Positions 17,898 through 27,794 of a DNA stretch of 64,000 bases are shown in pieces. Position numbers and translations under genes: made by a program. This DNA is from an uncultured Anaeroplasmataceae bacterium (GTDB lineage: Bacteria > Bacillota_I > Bacilli_A > Acholeplasmatales > Anaeroplasmataceae): the NCBI GenBank assembly GCA_949840955.1, contig CATKXV010000001.1, positions 248,001 to 312,000 of the forward strand. The letters run 5' to 3'. How positions within the stretch are numbered: the first letter of the stretch is position 1; each line of letters opens with the position of its first letter. The notes beneath the pieces were generated by a model, which was not told the DNA's origin, ran no database searches, and saw only the letters and a program-made list of their open reading frames with translations.

Positions 17898-19615
17898 TAT
17901 TTATCCAGCACTCCAGAAAGCTTAAGTAAATAGATGGCATTCGTCTTATTACATTTTCCTTCCTTTATTTTGTAATCGAAGGAAATTTTTTCCTCAATAT
18001 ATTCCTCATCAAAATGGTAATTCAAAATTCCATCTGCTTCACAAAGCTCAAAATCATGTGTTGTAATTAAAAAATATACACCATAGGAGCTTAATTTTCT
18101 TATAATTTCTTTGGCAGCATAGATACGATCCTTAGCATTGGTTCCCTTGAATATTTCATCAATTAAGACTAGGGTTTTTTTATTTTTGCTTTCCTCCATA
18201 ATCTTTTTCATACGATTGATTTCCGCATAAAAGGTGGAAATTCCTTCCTGGAGCATATCATTCGCCCTAAGTGAGGTAAGTACATCATAAGAGGATGTAG
18301 AAAAGCTTTTGGCACAAACAATTCCCCCTGCATTCGCAAGAATTTGATTCAAACCCAGCATTCTCATAAAGGTTGTCTTTCCTGACATATTGCTTCCTGT
18401 TAGAATAATGCCTTGGCTAAGGGATAGGGAATTGGGAACACAATTTTTGATTAATGGATGATATCCGTCAACGATCTCAAAGGTATCTTCCTCCTTAGGA
18501 ATAGTGTAAACCTCATTATCCATACCAATAATAGCTAGGGATAGCATCAATTCTATCTCGGAAAAGGCATCAAGGCAGGCCTCAATTGAGCTGATATGAC
18601 GTATAAAGGAGTTATATCGTAGACTTAAAATATAATCCAAATAAAATATACCATTTCCTACAATAGACAGTAAAAGATTTTTACGATAGGATAGCATCTC
18701 AAACATATGAGAAAAGCGAACTAAGGCACTATATTCATTTTGAATAATTGCCTGCAATTCTTTAAAATAGGGATCATCTAATTCAAGGGCTAGAATATCC
18801 TTCGCAAGTCTTTTATAGGCGGTAAGTAAATTCGCATATTTTGTTGCAGGAAAGGAAAACACCTCACTACGGATACATTTTTTCGTAATAATAAAATTAA
18901 GAGGAATGAAAAATATAAGATAGTAAGGAGTAATATTCAATTTTAAAAAGAATACCAAAAGAAGGATAAGCAAAGTATAGGATAGTCCCATAAGCGCATA
19001 TCCATACCAAGGGATAATGATTTTCTTTTTGGCAATCGAAAGCATTTCGGTTTGATCGCAATCCTTTGCATCTGCATCCATCAGCTGTAAAGAGGCCTCT
19101 AATTGTAAGGCATTTTCCTCCAAAGCCAAGGCAGAAACACATCTTCTAAAGGAGCTATCCTTCTTCACAGGATTAGAAAGCTGTCTTGCAAGCTTTGCAC
19201 GTCCCTCCTTGGATTTTGCAACACAAAGATACTGAAATAGAGATCTTGAGCCTAATATATCCAAATCTAGGGACTTATAATCAATATAATTGATATGCTC
19301 TCTTCCATCAGGAGTAAAGCTTTGATAGCTTAAGTTTCTTCGGTTTTCATGCTTTTTATAGATGTATTCTAAATTCTTTTTCAATTTCAATTCATGATAA
19401 TAGGGATTGGTAAAAAGAATAAAAAGGATAAATAAAAGAATGAAAACAAGGCTTAAGGTTAGATCAAGTGCAAAGCGATCTAAACAGATAAAGCATAGTA
19501 CAAAAACAACAATACAGGCAAAAAGACAAAAGCGAACAAGAGAAAAAAGCTTAATTTTTTTAGTAATGCGAAGTATATCCTCTTCTATTTCTTTCCGTTT
19601 TTTTAATTCAATCAT
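17897..19615 (-). CDS. Membrane-anchored MutS-family ATPase
   Basis: A 572-residue protein with the MutS core and ABC ATPase (TGSNMSGKTTFMR Walker A, TLVLIDEIFKGTNAKDR Walker B/signature, LITTHDFELC switch). It lacks the N-terminal mismatch-recognition domain. Two pairs of hydrophobic helices are visible, about residues 27-70 and 205-245. Such membrane MutS-like proteins are annotated as mismatch repair in many Firmicutes but their substrate is unknown. AAAGGA precedes the start. It follows glgP after a terminator, so it probably has its own promoter. Confidence 0.85.
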   Translation of the reverse strand: MIELKKRKEIEEDILRITKKIKLFSLVRFCLFACIVVFVLCFICLDRFALDLTLSLVFILLFILFILFTNPYYHELKLKKNLEYIYKKHENRRNLSYQSFTPDGREHINYIDYKSLDLDILGSRSLFQYLCVAKSKEGRAKLARQLSNPVKKDSSFRRCVSALALEENALQLEASLQLMDADAKDCDQTEMLSIAKKKIIIPWYGYALMGLSYTLLILLLVFFLKLNITPYYLIFFIPLNFIITKKCIRSEVFSFPATKYANLLTAYKRLAKDILALELDDPYFKELQAIIQNEYSALVRFSHMFEMLSYRKNLLLSIVGNGIFYLDYILSLRYNSFIRHISSIEACLDAFSEIELMLSLAIIGMDNEVYTIPKEEDTFEIVDGYHPLIKNCVPNSLSLSQGIILTGSNMSGKTTFMRMLGLNQILANAGGIVCAKSFSTSSYDVLTSLRANDMLQEGISTFYAEINRMKKIMEESKNKKTLVLIDEIFKGTNAKDRIYAAKEIIRKLSSYGVYFLITTHDFELCEADGILNYHFDEEYIEEKISFDYKIKEGKCNKTNAIYLLKLSGVLDK

Positions 19616-19631
19616 AGGAAAATCCTTTCTA

Positions 19632-19657
19632 GAAAAAAGGGGGATTTTTCATCCCTC
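19632..19657 (-). terminator. Terminator after glgP
   Basis: GAGGGAT / ATCCCCC stem directly after the glgP stop on the minus strand, followed by TTTTTT. Confidence 0.75.
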
Positions 19658-22081
19658 TTATTCCTCTTCTACTACAATAGGGTCAACCTTCCAGATATCC
19701 TCATTGTACTGACGCATTGTACGATCGGTTGTAAAGAAGCCTGACTTAGCAATATTGACAATGGACATATGTACCCATTTCTTTGTATCCTTATAAAGCT
19801 CATTGATTTTTTCCTGAGCCAAGGCATAGGCATCAAAATCCTTTAATACCAAATATGGATCACGATATAATAGATTTTCTCTAATATCTCTAAACTCCTC
19901 AGGAGATACATTCTCAAAAAATCCATTCGTCAATTGATCAATAACCTCATGTATGATTGGATTGGATTCATAGATTTCCATAGGGTTATAGCTTCCAGAT
20001 TGATATAGCTCTGTAACCTCTTTCGCATTCATACCAAAGATAACAATATTGTCTTCTCCTACTAACTCTCCAATTTCAACATTTGCTCCATCTAGGGTAC
20101 CACAGGTAACAGCTCCATTCATCATAAACTTCATATTTCCTGTACCAGAGGCTTCCTTTGAGGCAGTTGATATTTGCTCTGAAACGTTTGCTGCTGGCAT
20201 GATGGTTTCTGCATAAGTAACATTGTAGTTAACAACAAAAACCACCTTTAAATAACGATTCGTTTCATAATCATTATTCACCTTATCTGCAATGGTATTA
20301 ATTAATTTAATTATTTTCTTTGCAAAGGCATAGCCTGGTGCACTTTTTGCACCAAAAATAAAGCTATGTGGATGATAATTTTTTCTAAACTCAGGATCTC
20401 TCTTCAAGCGATTATAAATTGCCATTACATGTAAGGCATTCATCAATTGGCGCTTATACTCGTGAAGACGCTTTACCTGAATATCAAAAATAGAATTGGT
20501 ATCTAAGCTTACTCCCTGTGATTTGTAAATCATATTAGCTAGAGCTTGCTTACGAGCACGCTTCATTTGAATGAACTTCTCCTGTAGCTTTGGATCGTCC
20601 GCATAAGGAAGAAGCTTTTCAAATGAATCAGGATTTTTTACCCATTCTGGTCCACAATACTCATCCAAAATCTTCACTAGCTCAGGATTGATATGCAAGC
20701 ACCAACGACGATGCGTAATTCCATTCGTCTTGTTGTTGAATTTCTTAGGATAGTAATCACTAAATACCTTCATTTCGATATTCTTCAAAATTTCCGTATG
20801 TAATTCTGCAACACCATTAACACTAAAGGAGCCTGCAATAGCCATATTTGCCATATGGACTGTATTATCCTTTACGATAGCCATTTGATAAATTTCAGGG
20901 GCATCCTCTCCATATTTGCTTGCAATTTCAATAAGTAAGCGACGATTGATCTCTTCTGTTATTGTAAATATTCTTGGTAATAGACGCTTAAATAAATGTA
21001 CAGGCCATTTCTCTAATGCCTCAGCTAATATGGTATGATTGGTATATGCACAGCAATTCTTTGTAATTCTCCATGCATCATCCCATGGTATTTGCTCCTC
21101 ATCGACTAGAATACGCATTAATTCAGGTACAATTAAAGCAGGATGCGTATCATTAATATGGAAACAAAGCTTTTTATCTAAATTTTTACAGCTTCTAAAA
21201 ATTTCCTTATGGCGACGAATCGCAGATTTAACTCCTGCTGAAACAAAGAAATATTGTTGCTTTAAACGCAAAATCTTTCCATCCTCTGTATCATCATTTG
21301 GATAAAGCATAGAAGAAATTTCTCTTAGATTTCTATGATATTCAAAGGCATTATCTGGGTATACAGAGGCAGGCTCAGCACTCCAAAGCCGTAAGGTATT
21401 TACAATTTTGTTTCCATCTCCAATAATTGGAACATCATAAGGCACTGCCTTTACATATTCTGCATTTCTATGCTTAACCACAAGTCTTCCATTTTCACTA
21501 GAGATTTCAATGTATCCGTAAAAAGGAATTTCAACAGATTCATCATCCTTACGAACCTCCCATACATTGACATCCTTCAGCCAACGATCTGGATGCTCTA
21601 CCTGATACCCATTTCGAATTCCTTGCTCAAAGAAGCCATAGCGATATCGAATACAATTTCCATGAACAGGGAGTCCTAAAGAGGCTACTGAATCCATGAA
21701 GCAGGCTGCCAAGCGACCTAATCCACCATTTCCTAAGCCTGCATCTGTTTCCTGATGCTCTACCTCATTTAAATCAATCCCTAGCTCATCAAAGGCTTTT
21801 TTTACAATAGGATAAACGCCCGTATTCATTAGGTTATTGGTTATCATTCTTCCCATTAAAAATTCCATTGAAAAATAATAAACCTGACGTGCCTTGGTTG
21901 CTTTTGTTTTTTGAATTGTATTATGCCAATCCTTAGCAATATACATTCTAAGCATTTCTCCTAAAACAACGTACTGCTGATAGCTTGTAGAATCAGCAAA
22001 ATCAACTGCATATTTGTTTTCAACATTCTGAATAAATGCATTTTTAAAAGTTTTAACATCCTTAAAATTAGGATAATTCAT
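19658..22081 (-). CDS. glgP: Glycogen phosphorylase
   Basis: An 807-residue GT35 phosphorylase that releases glucose 1-phosphate from glycogen. N-terminal YYFSMEFLMGR and DAGLGNGGLGRLAACF are diagnostic. The PLP-lysine region is EASGTGNMKFMMNGA. GFFTTDRTMRQYNEDIW is the usual C-terminus. GGAGGAATAAATT precedes the ATG. With glgB 86 bp upstream on the same strand it makes a small glycogen-turnover operon. No glgA, glgC or glgD lies in the window, so synthesis genes must be elsewhere or absent. Confidence 0.97.
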   Translation of the reverse strand: MNYPNFKDVKTFKNAFIQNVENKYAVDFADSTSYQQYVVLGEMLRMYIAKDWHNTIQKTKATKARQVYYFSMEFLMGRMITNNLMNTGVYPIVKKAFDELGIDLNEVEHQETDAGLGNGGLGRLAACFMDSVASLGLPVHGNCIRYRYGFFEQGIRNGYQVEHPDRWLKDVNVWEVRKDDESVEIPFYGYIEISSENGRLVVKHRNAEYVKAVPYDVPIIGDGNKIVNTLRLWSAEPASVYPDNAFEYHRNLREISSMLYPNDDTEDGKILRLKQQYFFVSAGVKSAIRRHKEIFRSCKNLDKKLCFHINDTHPALIVPELMRILVDEEQIPWDDAWRITKNCCAYTNHTILAEALEKWPVHLFKRLLPRIFTITEEINRRLLIEIASKYGEDAPEIYQMAIVKDNTVHMANMAIAGSFSVNGVAELHTEILKNIEMKVFSDYYPKKFNNKTNGITHRRWCLHINPELVKILDEYCGPEWVKNPDSFEKLLPYADDPKLQEKFIQMKRARKQALANMIYKSQGVSLDTNSIFDIQVKRLHEYKRQLMNALHVMAIYNRLKRDPEFRKNYHPHSFIFGAKSAPGYAFAKKIIKLINTIADKVNNDYETNRYLKVVFVVNYNVTYAETIMPAANVSEQISTASKEASGTGNMKFMMNGAVTCGTLDGANVEIGELVGEDNIVIFGMNAKEVTELYQSGSYNPMEIYESNPIIHEVIDQLTNGFFENVSPEEFRDIRENLLYRDPYLVLKDFDAYALAQEKINELYKDTKKWVHMSIVNIAKSGFFTTDRTMRQYNEDIWKVDPIVVEEE

Positions 22082-22167
22082 AATTTATTCCTCCAAAGTT
22101 AGATTCCTTAAGTATTATATCATAAGTAAAAAAGCTGTTTCAATAAATAGAAAAAGAAAGCGTTTCA

Positions 22168-24087
22168 TTATTTTAAAATAGGTGAAATTTTTGGTAATTT
22201 AGTTCTTGGCTTAACCTTCTTTTTCGGTTTTAATATCGTAATTCCAAGAGGAGGAATGTTTAAAAAGATGACATTTTTCTCATTTTTCCAATTCTCCTCT
22301 TGACTTACAAGCCGTTTTTCATTGATACAATTGGATCCCCCATAAATGTCCTTATCACTATTTAAAACCTCGATATAATCCATAGCGGATGGTACACCAA
22401 TCTTATAGCCATAATAGGTATTTGGGGTACAATTCATAACAATAAGAAGATGATCCTCCTTGTTTTTCGCAAATCTTGCATATAGATAAAGAGACTGATC
22501 TGCATTGTCAGCATCAATATAACGGAAGCCCTCATAGGAATAATCCAGTTCAAATAAGGGTTTAGAATTCTTATATAGGTTAGTTAAATCCTGCATATAA
22601 TGATACGCAGAATCATGACTAGGATACTGTAGAAGATTCCAGTCTAGGCCCTTATTGAATGCCCATTCACTATAAGGGGCCAGCTCATTTCCCATAAACA
22701 ATAGCTTCTTCCCTGGATGCGTCATCATATATCCCATCAATAAACGATAATTTGCAAATTGCTGCCAATAATCTCCAGGCATTTTATTTAATATAGACCC
22801 CTTCATATGAACAACCTCATCATGAGAAAAGGGTAAAACAAATTGCTCATTATAATAATACATCATACTAAAGGTTAATTGATGATGATGATATTTTCTA
22901 TAAATCGGATCAAGCTTAAAATATTTTAAGGTATCATTCATCCAGCCCATATCCCATTTGTAATTAAATCCAATTCCACCGATAGAGGTTGGCTTGGTAA
23001 CATTAGGATAGCTAGAGGAATCCTCAGCCATAAGTAAGATTCGATCATCTATTCCAAAAAGAATGTTGGATAATTCTCTTAAAAAGCTACAGGCTCCCTC
23101 ATTAACGCCTCGTTCAGGATTCCCCATATGATATAAAAGATTGCTTACTGCATCTACTCTAAAGCCATCTACATGAAAATATTTATAATAAAATAAAGCA
23201 TTAGAGAATAGAAAGGAACGAGTAATTCCTTTTCCTAAATCTAGATTTGCTGTTCCCCATTCTACATTTTCTCTTATGGATGGATCTCCATAATCATAAA
23301 GTGGCGTTCCATCAAACAAATATAGACCATGAGCGTCCTTACAAATATGACCTGGCACCCAATCCATAATTACCCCTATTCCATTTTGATGAAGCTGATC
23401 AACAAACCACATAAAATCCTTTGGAACTCCATATCTTGCTGAAACTGAATAATAGGAAACCCCCTGATAACCCCAGGAAGCATCCAGTGGATGTTCATAA
23501 ATCGGCATAACCTCTACATGAGTATAGCCAAATTGCTTTAAATAAGGAATGAGCATAGGGGCAATTTCATTTGCACTATAAAAATCATTTTCCCCTTCTC
23601 CCTTTCTTTTCCAAGAGCCTAAATGAAGCTCATAAATTAACACAGGCTCCTCATATGTTTTTGGATGAGTATACATCCAGTCCTGGTCATTCCATTGATA
23701 GCCCTCTATATCATATATTTTAGAATCTGTTGAAGGACGAAGCTCAGAATAAAAGGCATATGGATCAGCCTTATATTTTATCTCACCATACTTGGTTTCT
23801 ATATAGTACTTATATCTTTGCCATTCAAAAAAATCTCCCTGTAAATATAAATACCACACACCACTATCATCTATTTTGGTCATCTGATCCTGATTTTTAT
23901 TAAAAAAGTTCCATTCTCCAACTACGGATACATATCTTGCATTTGGAGCATATAAGCAAAATTCTACTCCAATGATATTCCCTTGCTCATTCTTATGCAA
24001 GTGTGCTCCAAACAGCTTATAGGCCTCATGAGATTTTCCTTGATCAAAATAATACATAAAAGTGGAATCCAAAATATCCTTAATCAT
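22168..24087 (-). CDS. glgB: 1,4-alpha-glucan branching enzyme
   Basis: A GH13 branching enzyme of about 639 residues, with an N-terminal CBM48 (EFCLYAPNARYVSVVGEWNFF). The catalytic barrel has DWVPGHI, GFRVDAV (nucleophile Asp), LLMAEDSSSYP (acid Glu) and FSHDEVVHMKGS. It makes alpha-1,6 branches in glycogen. I start it at the ATG at 24087, because GAAGGTG lies just upstream; the GTG two codons earlier is part of that ribosome site. The C-terminus ends in a basic tail (KPKKKVKPRTK). Confidence 0.95.
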   Translation of the reverse strand: MIKDILDSTFMYYFDQGKSHEAYKLFGAHLHKNEQGNIIGVEFCLYAPNARYVSVVGEWNFFNKNQDQMTKIDDSGVWYLYLQGDFFEWQRYKYYIETKYGEIKYKADPYAFYSELRPSTDSKIYDIEGYQWNDQDWMYTHPKTYEEPVLIYELHLGSWKRKGEGENDFYSANEIAPMLIPYLKQFGYTHVEVMPIYEHPLDASWGYQGVSYYSVSARYGVPKDFMWFVDQLHQNGIGVIMDWVPGHICKDAHGLYLFDGTPLYDYGDPSIRENVEWGTANLDLGKGITRSFLFSNALFYYKYFHVDGFRVDAVSNLLYHMGNPERGVNEGACSFLRELSNILFGIDDRILLMAEDSSSYPNVTKPTSIGGIGFNYKWDMGWMNDTLKYFKLDPIYRKYHHHQLTFSMMYYYNEQFVLPFSHDEVVHMKGSILNKMPGDYWQQFANYRLLMGYMMTHPGKKLLFMGNELAPYSEWAFNKGLDWNLLQYPSHDSAYHYMQDLTNLYKNSKPLFELDYSYEGFRYIDADNADQSLYLYARFAKNKEDHLLIVMNCTPNTYYGYKIGVPSAMDYIEVLNSDKDIYGGSNCINEKRLVSQEENWKNEKNVIFLNIPPLGITILKPKKKVKPRTKLPKISPILK

Positions 24088-24167
24088 TCTCACACCTTCT
24101 TTTCTTCATTTTTTCTTAAAAGAACCTTATACCTCTATTATACAAAATAACAATTCAAATTTCAAGG

Positions 24168-24743
24168 CTAAAAGCAATCATATCCATGACGATAAAAATA
24201 TTCTTTCGTCTTCCTATTTTTTTCAAAATCATTTAAATTTTCTAATTTTTTTTCTAGTTTCTTATACAATTTCTTTTTCCCTTCCTCGATATCCTCTTCA
24301 CTTAAAGCCTCTAGGGCTAAGTTGATGGTCGCCTCATCAAAATGTCGATTCTTTAGTTTATAGCGTATTTGATAAACACCATTGGAGGAACGAGCAAGAC
24401 TTGATGCAAAGCCTTTGGCTAATGTCAAATCATCGATGGAGCCTTCCTTCCTTAAATCCTCTACAATAGCCTTTGCTGTAGAAAAGGGAATCTCCCGTTC
24501 TGTTAAATACTTTAGTGTTTCATAGCTGTTTTTTACATACTTTAGGCTATACAGATAGGCTCTTCTTTTAATCTTTACCAAATCATCACTTGCTATACAT
24601 GAGGCTAACTCCTTTTCAGAAATTTCATAGCCCTTGAAAAGACGATATTTTAAAACACTTTCCTCTGTCACCTCATAGGAGGATTGATCAATATAAACCG
24701 TATATAAGCCAGATTTACTTTTTTTTAAATCGGATATTATCAA
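24168..24743 (-). CDS. recX: Regulatory protein RecX
   Basis: A 191-residue RecX with tandem three-helix repeats (LKYLTEREIPFSTAKAIVEDL, SSNGVYQIRYKLKNRHFDEATI). RecX modulates RecA filaments. It starts with TTG, whose bases overlap the TGA stop of the YitT gene (TTGA), and AGGTGA lies upstream, indicating translational coupling. No recA is in the window. Confidence 0.88.
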   Translation of the reverse strand: MIISDLKKSKSGLYTVYIDQSSYEVTEESVLKYRLFKGYEISEKELASCIASDDLVKIKRRAYLYSLKYVKNSYETLKYLTEREIPFSTAKAIVEDLRKEGSIDDLTLAKGFASSLARSSNGVYQIRYKLKNRHFDEATINLALEALSEEDIEEGKKKLYKKLEKKLENLNDFEKNRKTKEYFYRHGYDCF

Positions 24744-25636
24744 TCATAATCACCTACAATTTCTTTTGTAGTACTAATGTAGCAAAAGGCCTTAGGGTCC
24801 ACCTCACTTAAGCTTTCCCGTACCTTATAGGCCTCATTTTTTTCCATAGTACAGATAACCATAGTTTTTTTATCTCCTGTATAGCCACCATATGCATCCA
24901 CAAAGGTCACACCTCGATCTGTTTTTTCATAGATTAAATCTCTTATCTCCTTTGGATGCTCTGTAATGATATAGGCTGTTCTCCTTATTTTAGCTCGTAA
25001 AACAATGGAATCAATAATTAAAGAAACACCATATACACCTACAATCCCATAAAGTACCATTTCTATATCAAAGGAAAAGCTTGGTATAAATACAAAGCCA
25101 GAAATAAGCACAATAACCCAATCCGTAAAATACATCGTCTTAGAATAAGGAATATGCAAGTATTTGCTTAATATTTTTTGAATAATATCTAGTCCACCTG
25201 TACTCCCATTATGCTTGAGGGCAATTCCTAATCCAACTCCAGAAAATAAAATACTTAGAACTAAGGCAACAATATAATAACCACTTTGAGAAACATCCTT
25301 TAAGAAAAAATTAGGATCTGCAACTCTTTCAAAAACAAAAATAATCAAAGGTGAAAAAACTGTTGCAAAGATTGTCTTTAAAAAGAAATCCTTTCCCAAA
25401 AGAATGCCTCCAATAACAAGAGCGATACCATTAGCTATAAAAAGAAAAATCGAGCTTGTAAACCAGCTACCCAGCTGTGTATAATATGGCTCTAATATCG
25501 TAGACAAGCCCATCATTCCACCTAATACAATTTTAGCTGGATTTGTAAAAAAATAAAATCCAAAATCCAATAATAAAACACCTAAAGCTATATAGCCATA
25601 TTGGATTACCCTTTTTTTTATCATTTCCTTATTCAT
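24740..25636 (-). CDS. YitT family membrane protein (DUF161/DUF2179)
   Basis: A 298-residue inner-membrane protein with five or six hydrophobic helices in the first two thirds, including HNGSTGGLDIIQKIL and FYFFTNPAKIVLGGMMGLST, typical of YitT proteins. The C-terminal DUF2179 domain includes DRGVTFVDAYGGYTGDKKTMVICTM. The function of the family is not established. It overlaps the 3' end of prfB by 8 bases and the start of recX by 4. Confidence 0.88.
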   Translation of the reverse strand: MNKEMIKKRVIQYGYIALGVLLLDFGFYFFTNPAKIVLGGMMGLSTILEPYYTQLGSWFTSSIFLFIANGIALVIGGILLGKDFFLKTIFATVFSPLIIFVFERVADPNFFLKDVSQSGYYIVALVLSILFSGVGLGIALKHNGSTGGLDIIQKILSKYLHIPYSKTMYFTDWVIVLISGFVFIPSFSFDIEMVLYGIVGVYGVSLIIDSIVLRAKIRRTAYIITEHPKEIRDLIYEKTDRGVTFVDAYGGYTGDKKTMVICTMEKNEAYKVRESLSEVDPKAFCYISTTKEIVGDYD

Positions 25637-26735
25637 TGTTCTTTCCTGCCAATATTCTTAAATAAGATAACATAAAGCCTTCAATATCTCCATCCATTAC
25701 AGCTTGAATATTTCCAACCTCATACCCAGAACGATGATCCTTAACCAGGGTATAAGGACAAAAAACATAGCTTCTAATTTGACTACCAAAATTGATTTCC
25801 ATTTGGCTCCCCTTCAAAGTTTTCATTTCCTCTTCTTGCTTTTTGATTTCTAGCTCTAAAAGCTTTGATTTTAATACACGCATAGCCACCTCACGATTTT
25901 GAAGCTGGCTTCGTTCATTTTGACAGGTAACAACAATACCTGTTGGCTTATGGGTTAGACGTACTGCTGAATCTGTTGTATTGACAGATTGTCCTCCAGC
26001 ACCTGAGGAATGAAATACATCAATTTTAATATCCTCATCCCTTACCTCAACTTCCTCTGTAGAGGCAATTTGAGGAGAAACATCACAGGATACAAAGGAG
26101 GTATGCCTCCTAGAATTAGAATCAAAGGGAGAAATCCGAACCAATCGATGAACCCCTCGTTCTGCCTTAAATAGCCCATAAGCAAAGGGTCCTTGAACGG
26201 ATAAGGTAACCGATTTAATTCCTGCCTCATCCCCTGGTAAAAAATCTAAAACCGTTACCTTAAAGCCTTTTTTGGCACAAAACCGGGTGTACATTCTATA
26301 TAGCATATCTGCCCAATCCATAGATTCCGTTCCACCTGCCCCTGGATGGAGCTCAACAATGCAATCCAAGGAATCATATTTTCCAGATAATAAAGCTTCC
26401 TCAGACAATTTTGCTTCAGCAACCTTAAACTCTGCAATCCATTCCTCTAATAGGCTCATTGCCTCCTCATCATTTAAGGCCATGTCAGATAAATCCAAAA
26501 TATCCTTAAATTTCACCTGAAGTGCATCAAAGTCAGTTAAGGTTGATTTAAGCATGTTTAATTTACTTAAGGTTTCCTGAGCTTTTTTTTGATCCTCCCA
26601 AAAATTAGAAAGAGTAACCTCTTCTTCCAGAGCTTTTACCATAGGACGCTTATTCTCTATACCTAATGCTATATTTAATTCTTCAATTTTTATTTTGTAC
26701 TCATGAATAAATTTATTCAATTCATATTTTTCCAA
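25629..26735 (-). CDS. prfB: Peptide chain release factor 2
   Basis: A class I release factor of about 368 residues for UGA/UAA. GGQ is in SGAGGQSVNTTDSAVRL, and the RF2-specific SPF tripeptide is in VRISPFDSNSRRHTSF. Unlike most bacterial prfB genes, the frame is continuous. Where Bacillus and E. coli have CTT TGA and a +1 programmed frameshift (near codon 25) this gene reads GCATTAGGTATAGAG. I favour the TTG at 26735, because GGGGTG lies 7 bases upstream. An ATG at 26750 overlaps that site and has none of its own. TGA therefore acts as a stop here. Confidence 0.93.
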   Translation of the reverse strand: MEKYELNKFIHEYKIKIEELNIALGIENKRPMVKALEEEVTLSNFWEDQKKAQETLSKLNMLKSTLTDFDALQVKFKDILDLSDMALNDEEAMSLLEEWIAEFKVAEAKLSEEALLSGKYDSLDCIVELHPGAGGTESMDWADMLYRMYTRFCAKKGFKVTVLDFLPGDEAGIKSVTLSVQGPFAYGLFKAERGVHRLVRISPFDSNSRRHTSFVSCDVSPQIASTEEVEVRDEDIKIDVFHSSGAGGQSVNTTDSAVRLTHKPTGIVVTCQNERSQLQNREVAMRVLKSKLLELEIKKQEEEMKTLKGSQMEINFGSQIRSYVFCPYTLVKDHRSGYEVGNIQAVMDGDIEGFMLSYLRILAGKNNE

Positions 26736-26764
26736 AAGAAAACACCCCATTATAAATGAAATAA

Positions 26765-26788
26765 AAGACTCATGTCCTTCTGAGTCTT
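26765..26788 (-). terminator. Hairpin in the prfB leader
   Basis: AAGACTCA / TGAGTCTT 8-bp stem followed on the minus strand by TTATTTCATTTATAAT. It could end the upstream small gene's transcript or act as an attenuator before prfB. A TATAAT at 26825-26830 (minus) upstream of the hairpin suggests a promoter whose transcript would include it. Confidence 0.5.
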
Positions 26789-26897
26789 ATGATTTAGCCA
26801 TATTTAGCTAGCTTTACTATACTAATTATAATGCAAAATAAAAGAAAATACTAGTTAAAAATAAAAAGCATAGCAATTTTATACTATACCTTTGTTC

Positions 26898-27095
26898 TTA
26901 TTTTGTTTTCCTTATATATGAGGTTTCATTTTTTGCCTTAGCAATAGCATCAACAGCTCGAGCACATGGATTTTCTAAGGTTTTATCACAAAATTTACAA
27001 AAATCATATGATCCACACATATCCTTATGCTTCTTTTCACTTTCAATCCATTTATCATATTCTATTTTCTTTTGAATACTATTAATTTCAGACAT
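26898..27095 (-). CDS. Small cysteine-containing protein
   Basis: A 65-residue protein that I do not recognise. A C-x5-C-x2-C-x7-C pattern in the middle (MCGSYDFCKFCDK...PC) suggests a small zinc site. The ends are lysine- and glutamate-rich helices. It has no signal peptide. It stands alone upstream of prfB. The ribosome site is weak (GAGTGATTGAG). Confidence 0.5.
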   Translation of the reverse strand: MSEINSIQKKIEYDKWIESEKKHKDMCGSYDFCKFCDKTLENPCARAVDAIAKAKNETSYIRKTK

Positions 27096-27198
27096 ATCTC
27101 AATCACTCTTTCCTTCGAATAAATTATACTACCAAGAATAAAATATGTCTATATGAAAGCGTTTAACTATTCCAATAGAGCCTATATTCAACCTTTAT

Positions 27199-27227
27199 TT
27201 TACTTTTTATGGAAACTATTGTATAAT
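27199..27227 (+). promoter_or_regulatory. Sigma-A-like promoter for the frameshifted gene
   Basis: TTTACT, a 17-base spacer and a perfect TATAAT. The predicted start lies only about 10 bases before the ATG at 27243. Confidence 0.55.
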
Positions 27228-27242
27228 AAAAATGGTGATATT

Positions 27243-27793
27243 ATGGAAATCAAATTAGCCTATGAGGATTCCTATTTTGATGAAAAATCTAGGATACTTG
27301 GCCATTGCTTTACAATTACAGAAAACAATAGAACCTTTCATTATGAATTTATTCCTTTAAAGAAGGTTGCTAAAATACAAAGTGATACTACAGCCTATTT
27401 AGAGGAGGTTGTTCAATTTTTTTATAAAACTCATCCTACCATTACAACCTACTATGGGAATGATTTTTATATGGAAATGGAAAAAAGCTTCTAGATGAGG
27501 CTTATTTATCGAATCTAAGAAAATATGCTACTGTAGAAAATATCTTGATTCCTGTACAAATTATTGAGGATGAATACGTTGTATTAGATAACCATCATCT
27601 TCTATGTATTGCGAAGGAGCTGGGTATAAAGCTAGTTGATGTCTATTTGGATAAATTGAATCCCTATACATTAGATTTTTTATATCTTGCGAAGGAGCAA
27701 AATATTAAAACAGTTTCTGATATGAAATGTCTAAAGCATGAGGAATATACCAAAATAACTACAGATTTAATGACATTATTTAATAATATTTAA
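27243..27793 (+). pseudogene. Hypothetical gene broken at an A6 tract
   Basis: Two adjacent plus-strand frames form one gene. The first (ATG at 27243, GGTGAT upstream) ends at a TAG at 27492-27494. The second frame continues from about 27487 to 27793. Adding one A to the A6 run at 27481-27486 joins them as ...MEMEKKLLDEAYLSNLRKY..., giving about 183 residues. The protein is not recognised; a degenerate regulator is only one possibility. It may be a real mutation, a homopolymer sequencing error, or a site of slippage that makes the full product. Confidence 0.65.
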
Positions 27794-27794
27794 A

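Noticed and set aside
21039-21679. Plus-strand open frames opposite glgP
   Set aside because: Shadows of a well-conserved gene without start signals.
27481-27493. Classic -1 ribosomal slippery heptamer at the A6 tract
   Set aside because: The in-frame codons are GAA AAA AGC, so A-AAA-AAG is out of phase. Homopolymer indel or transcriptional slippage fits better.
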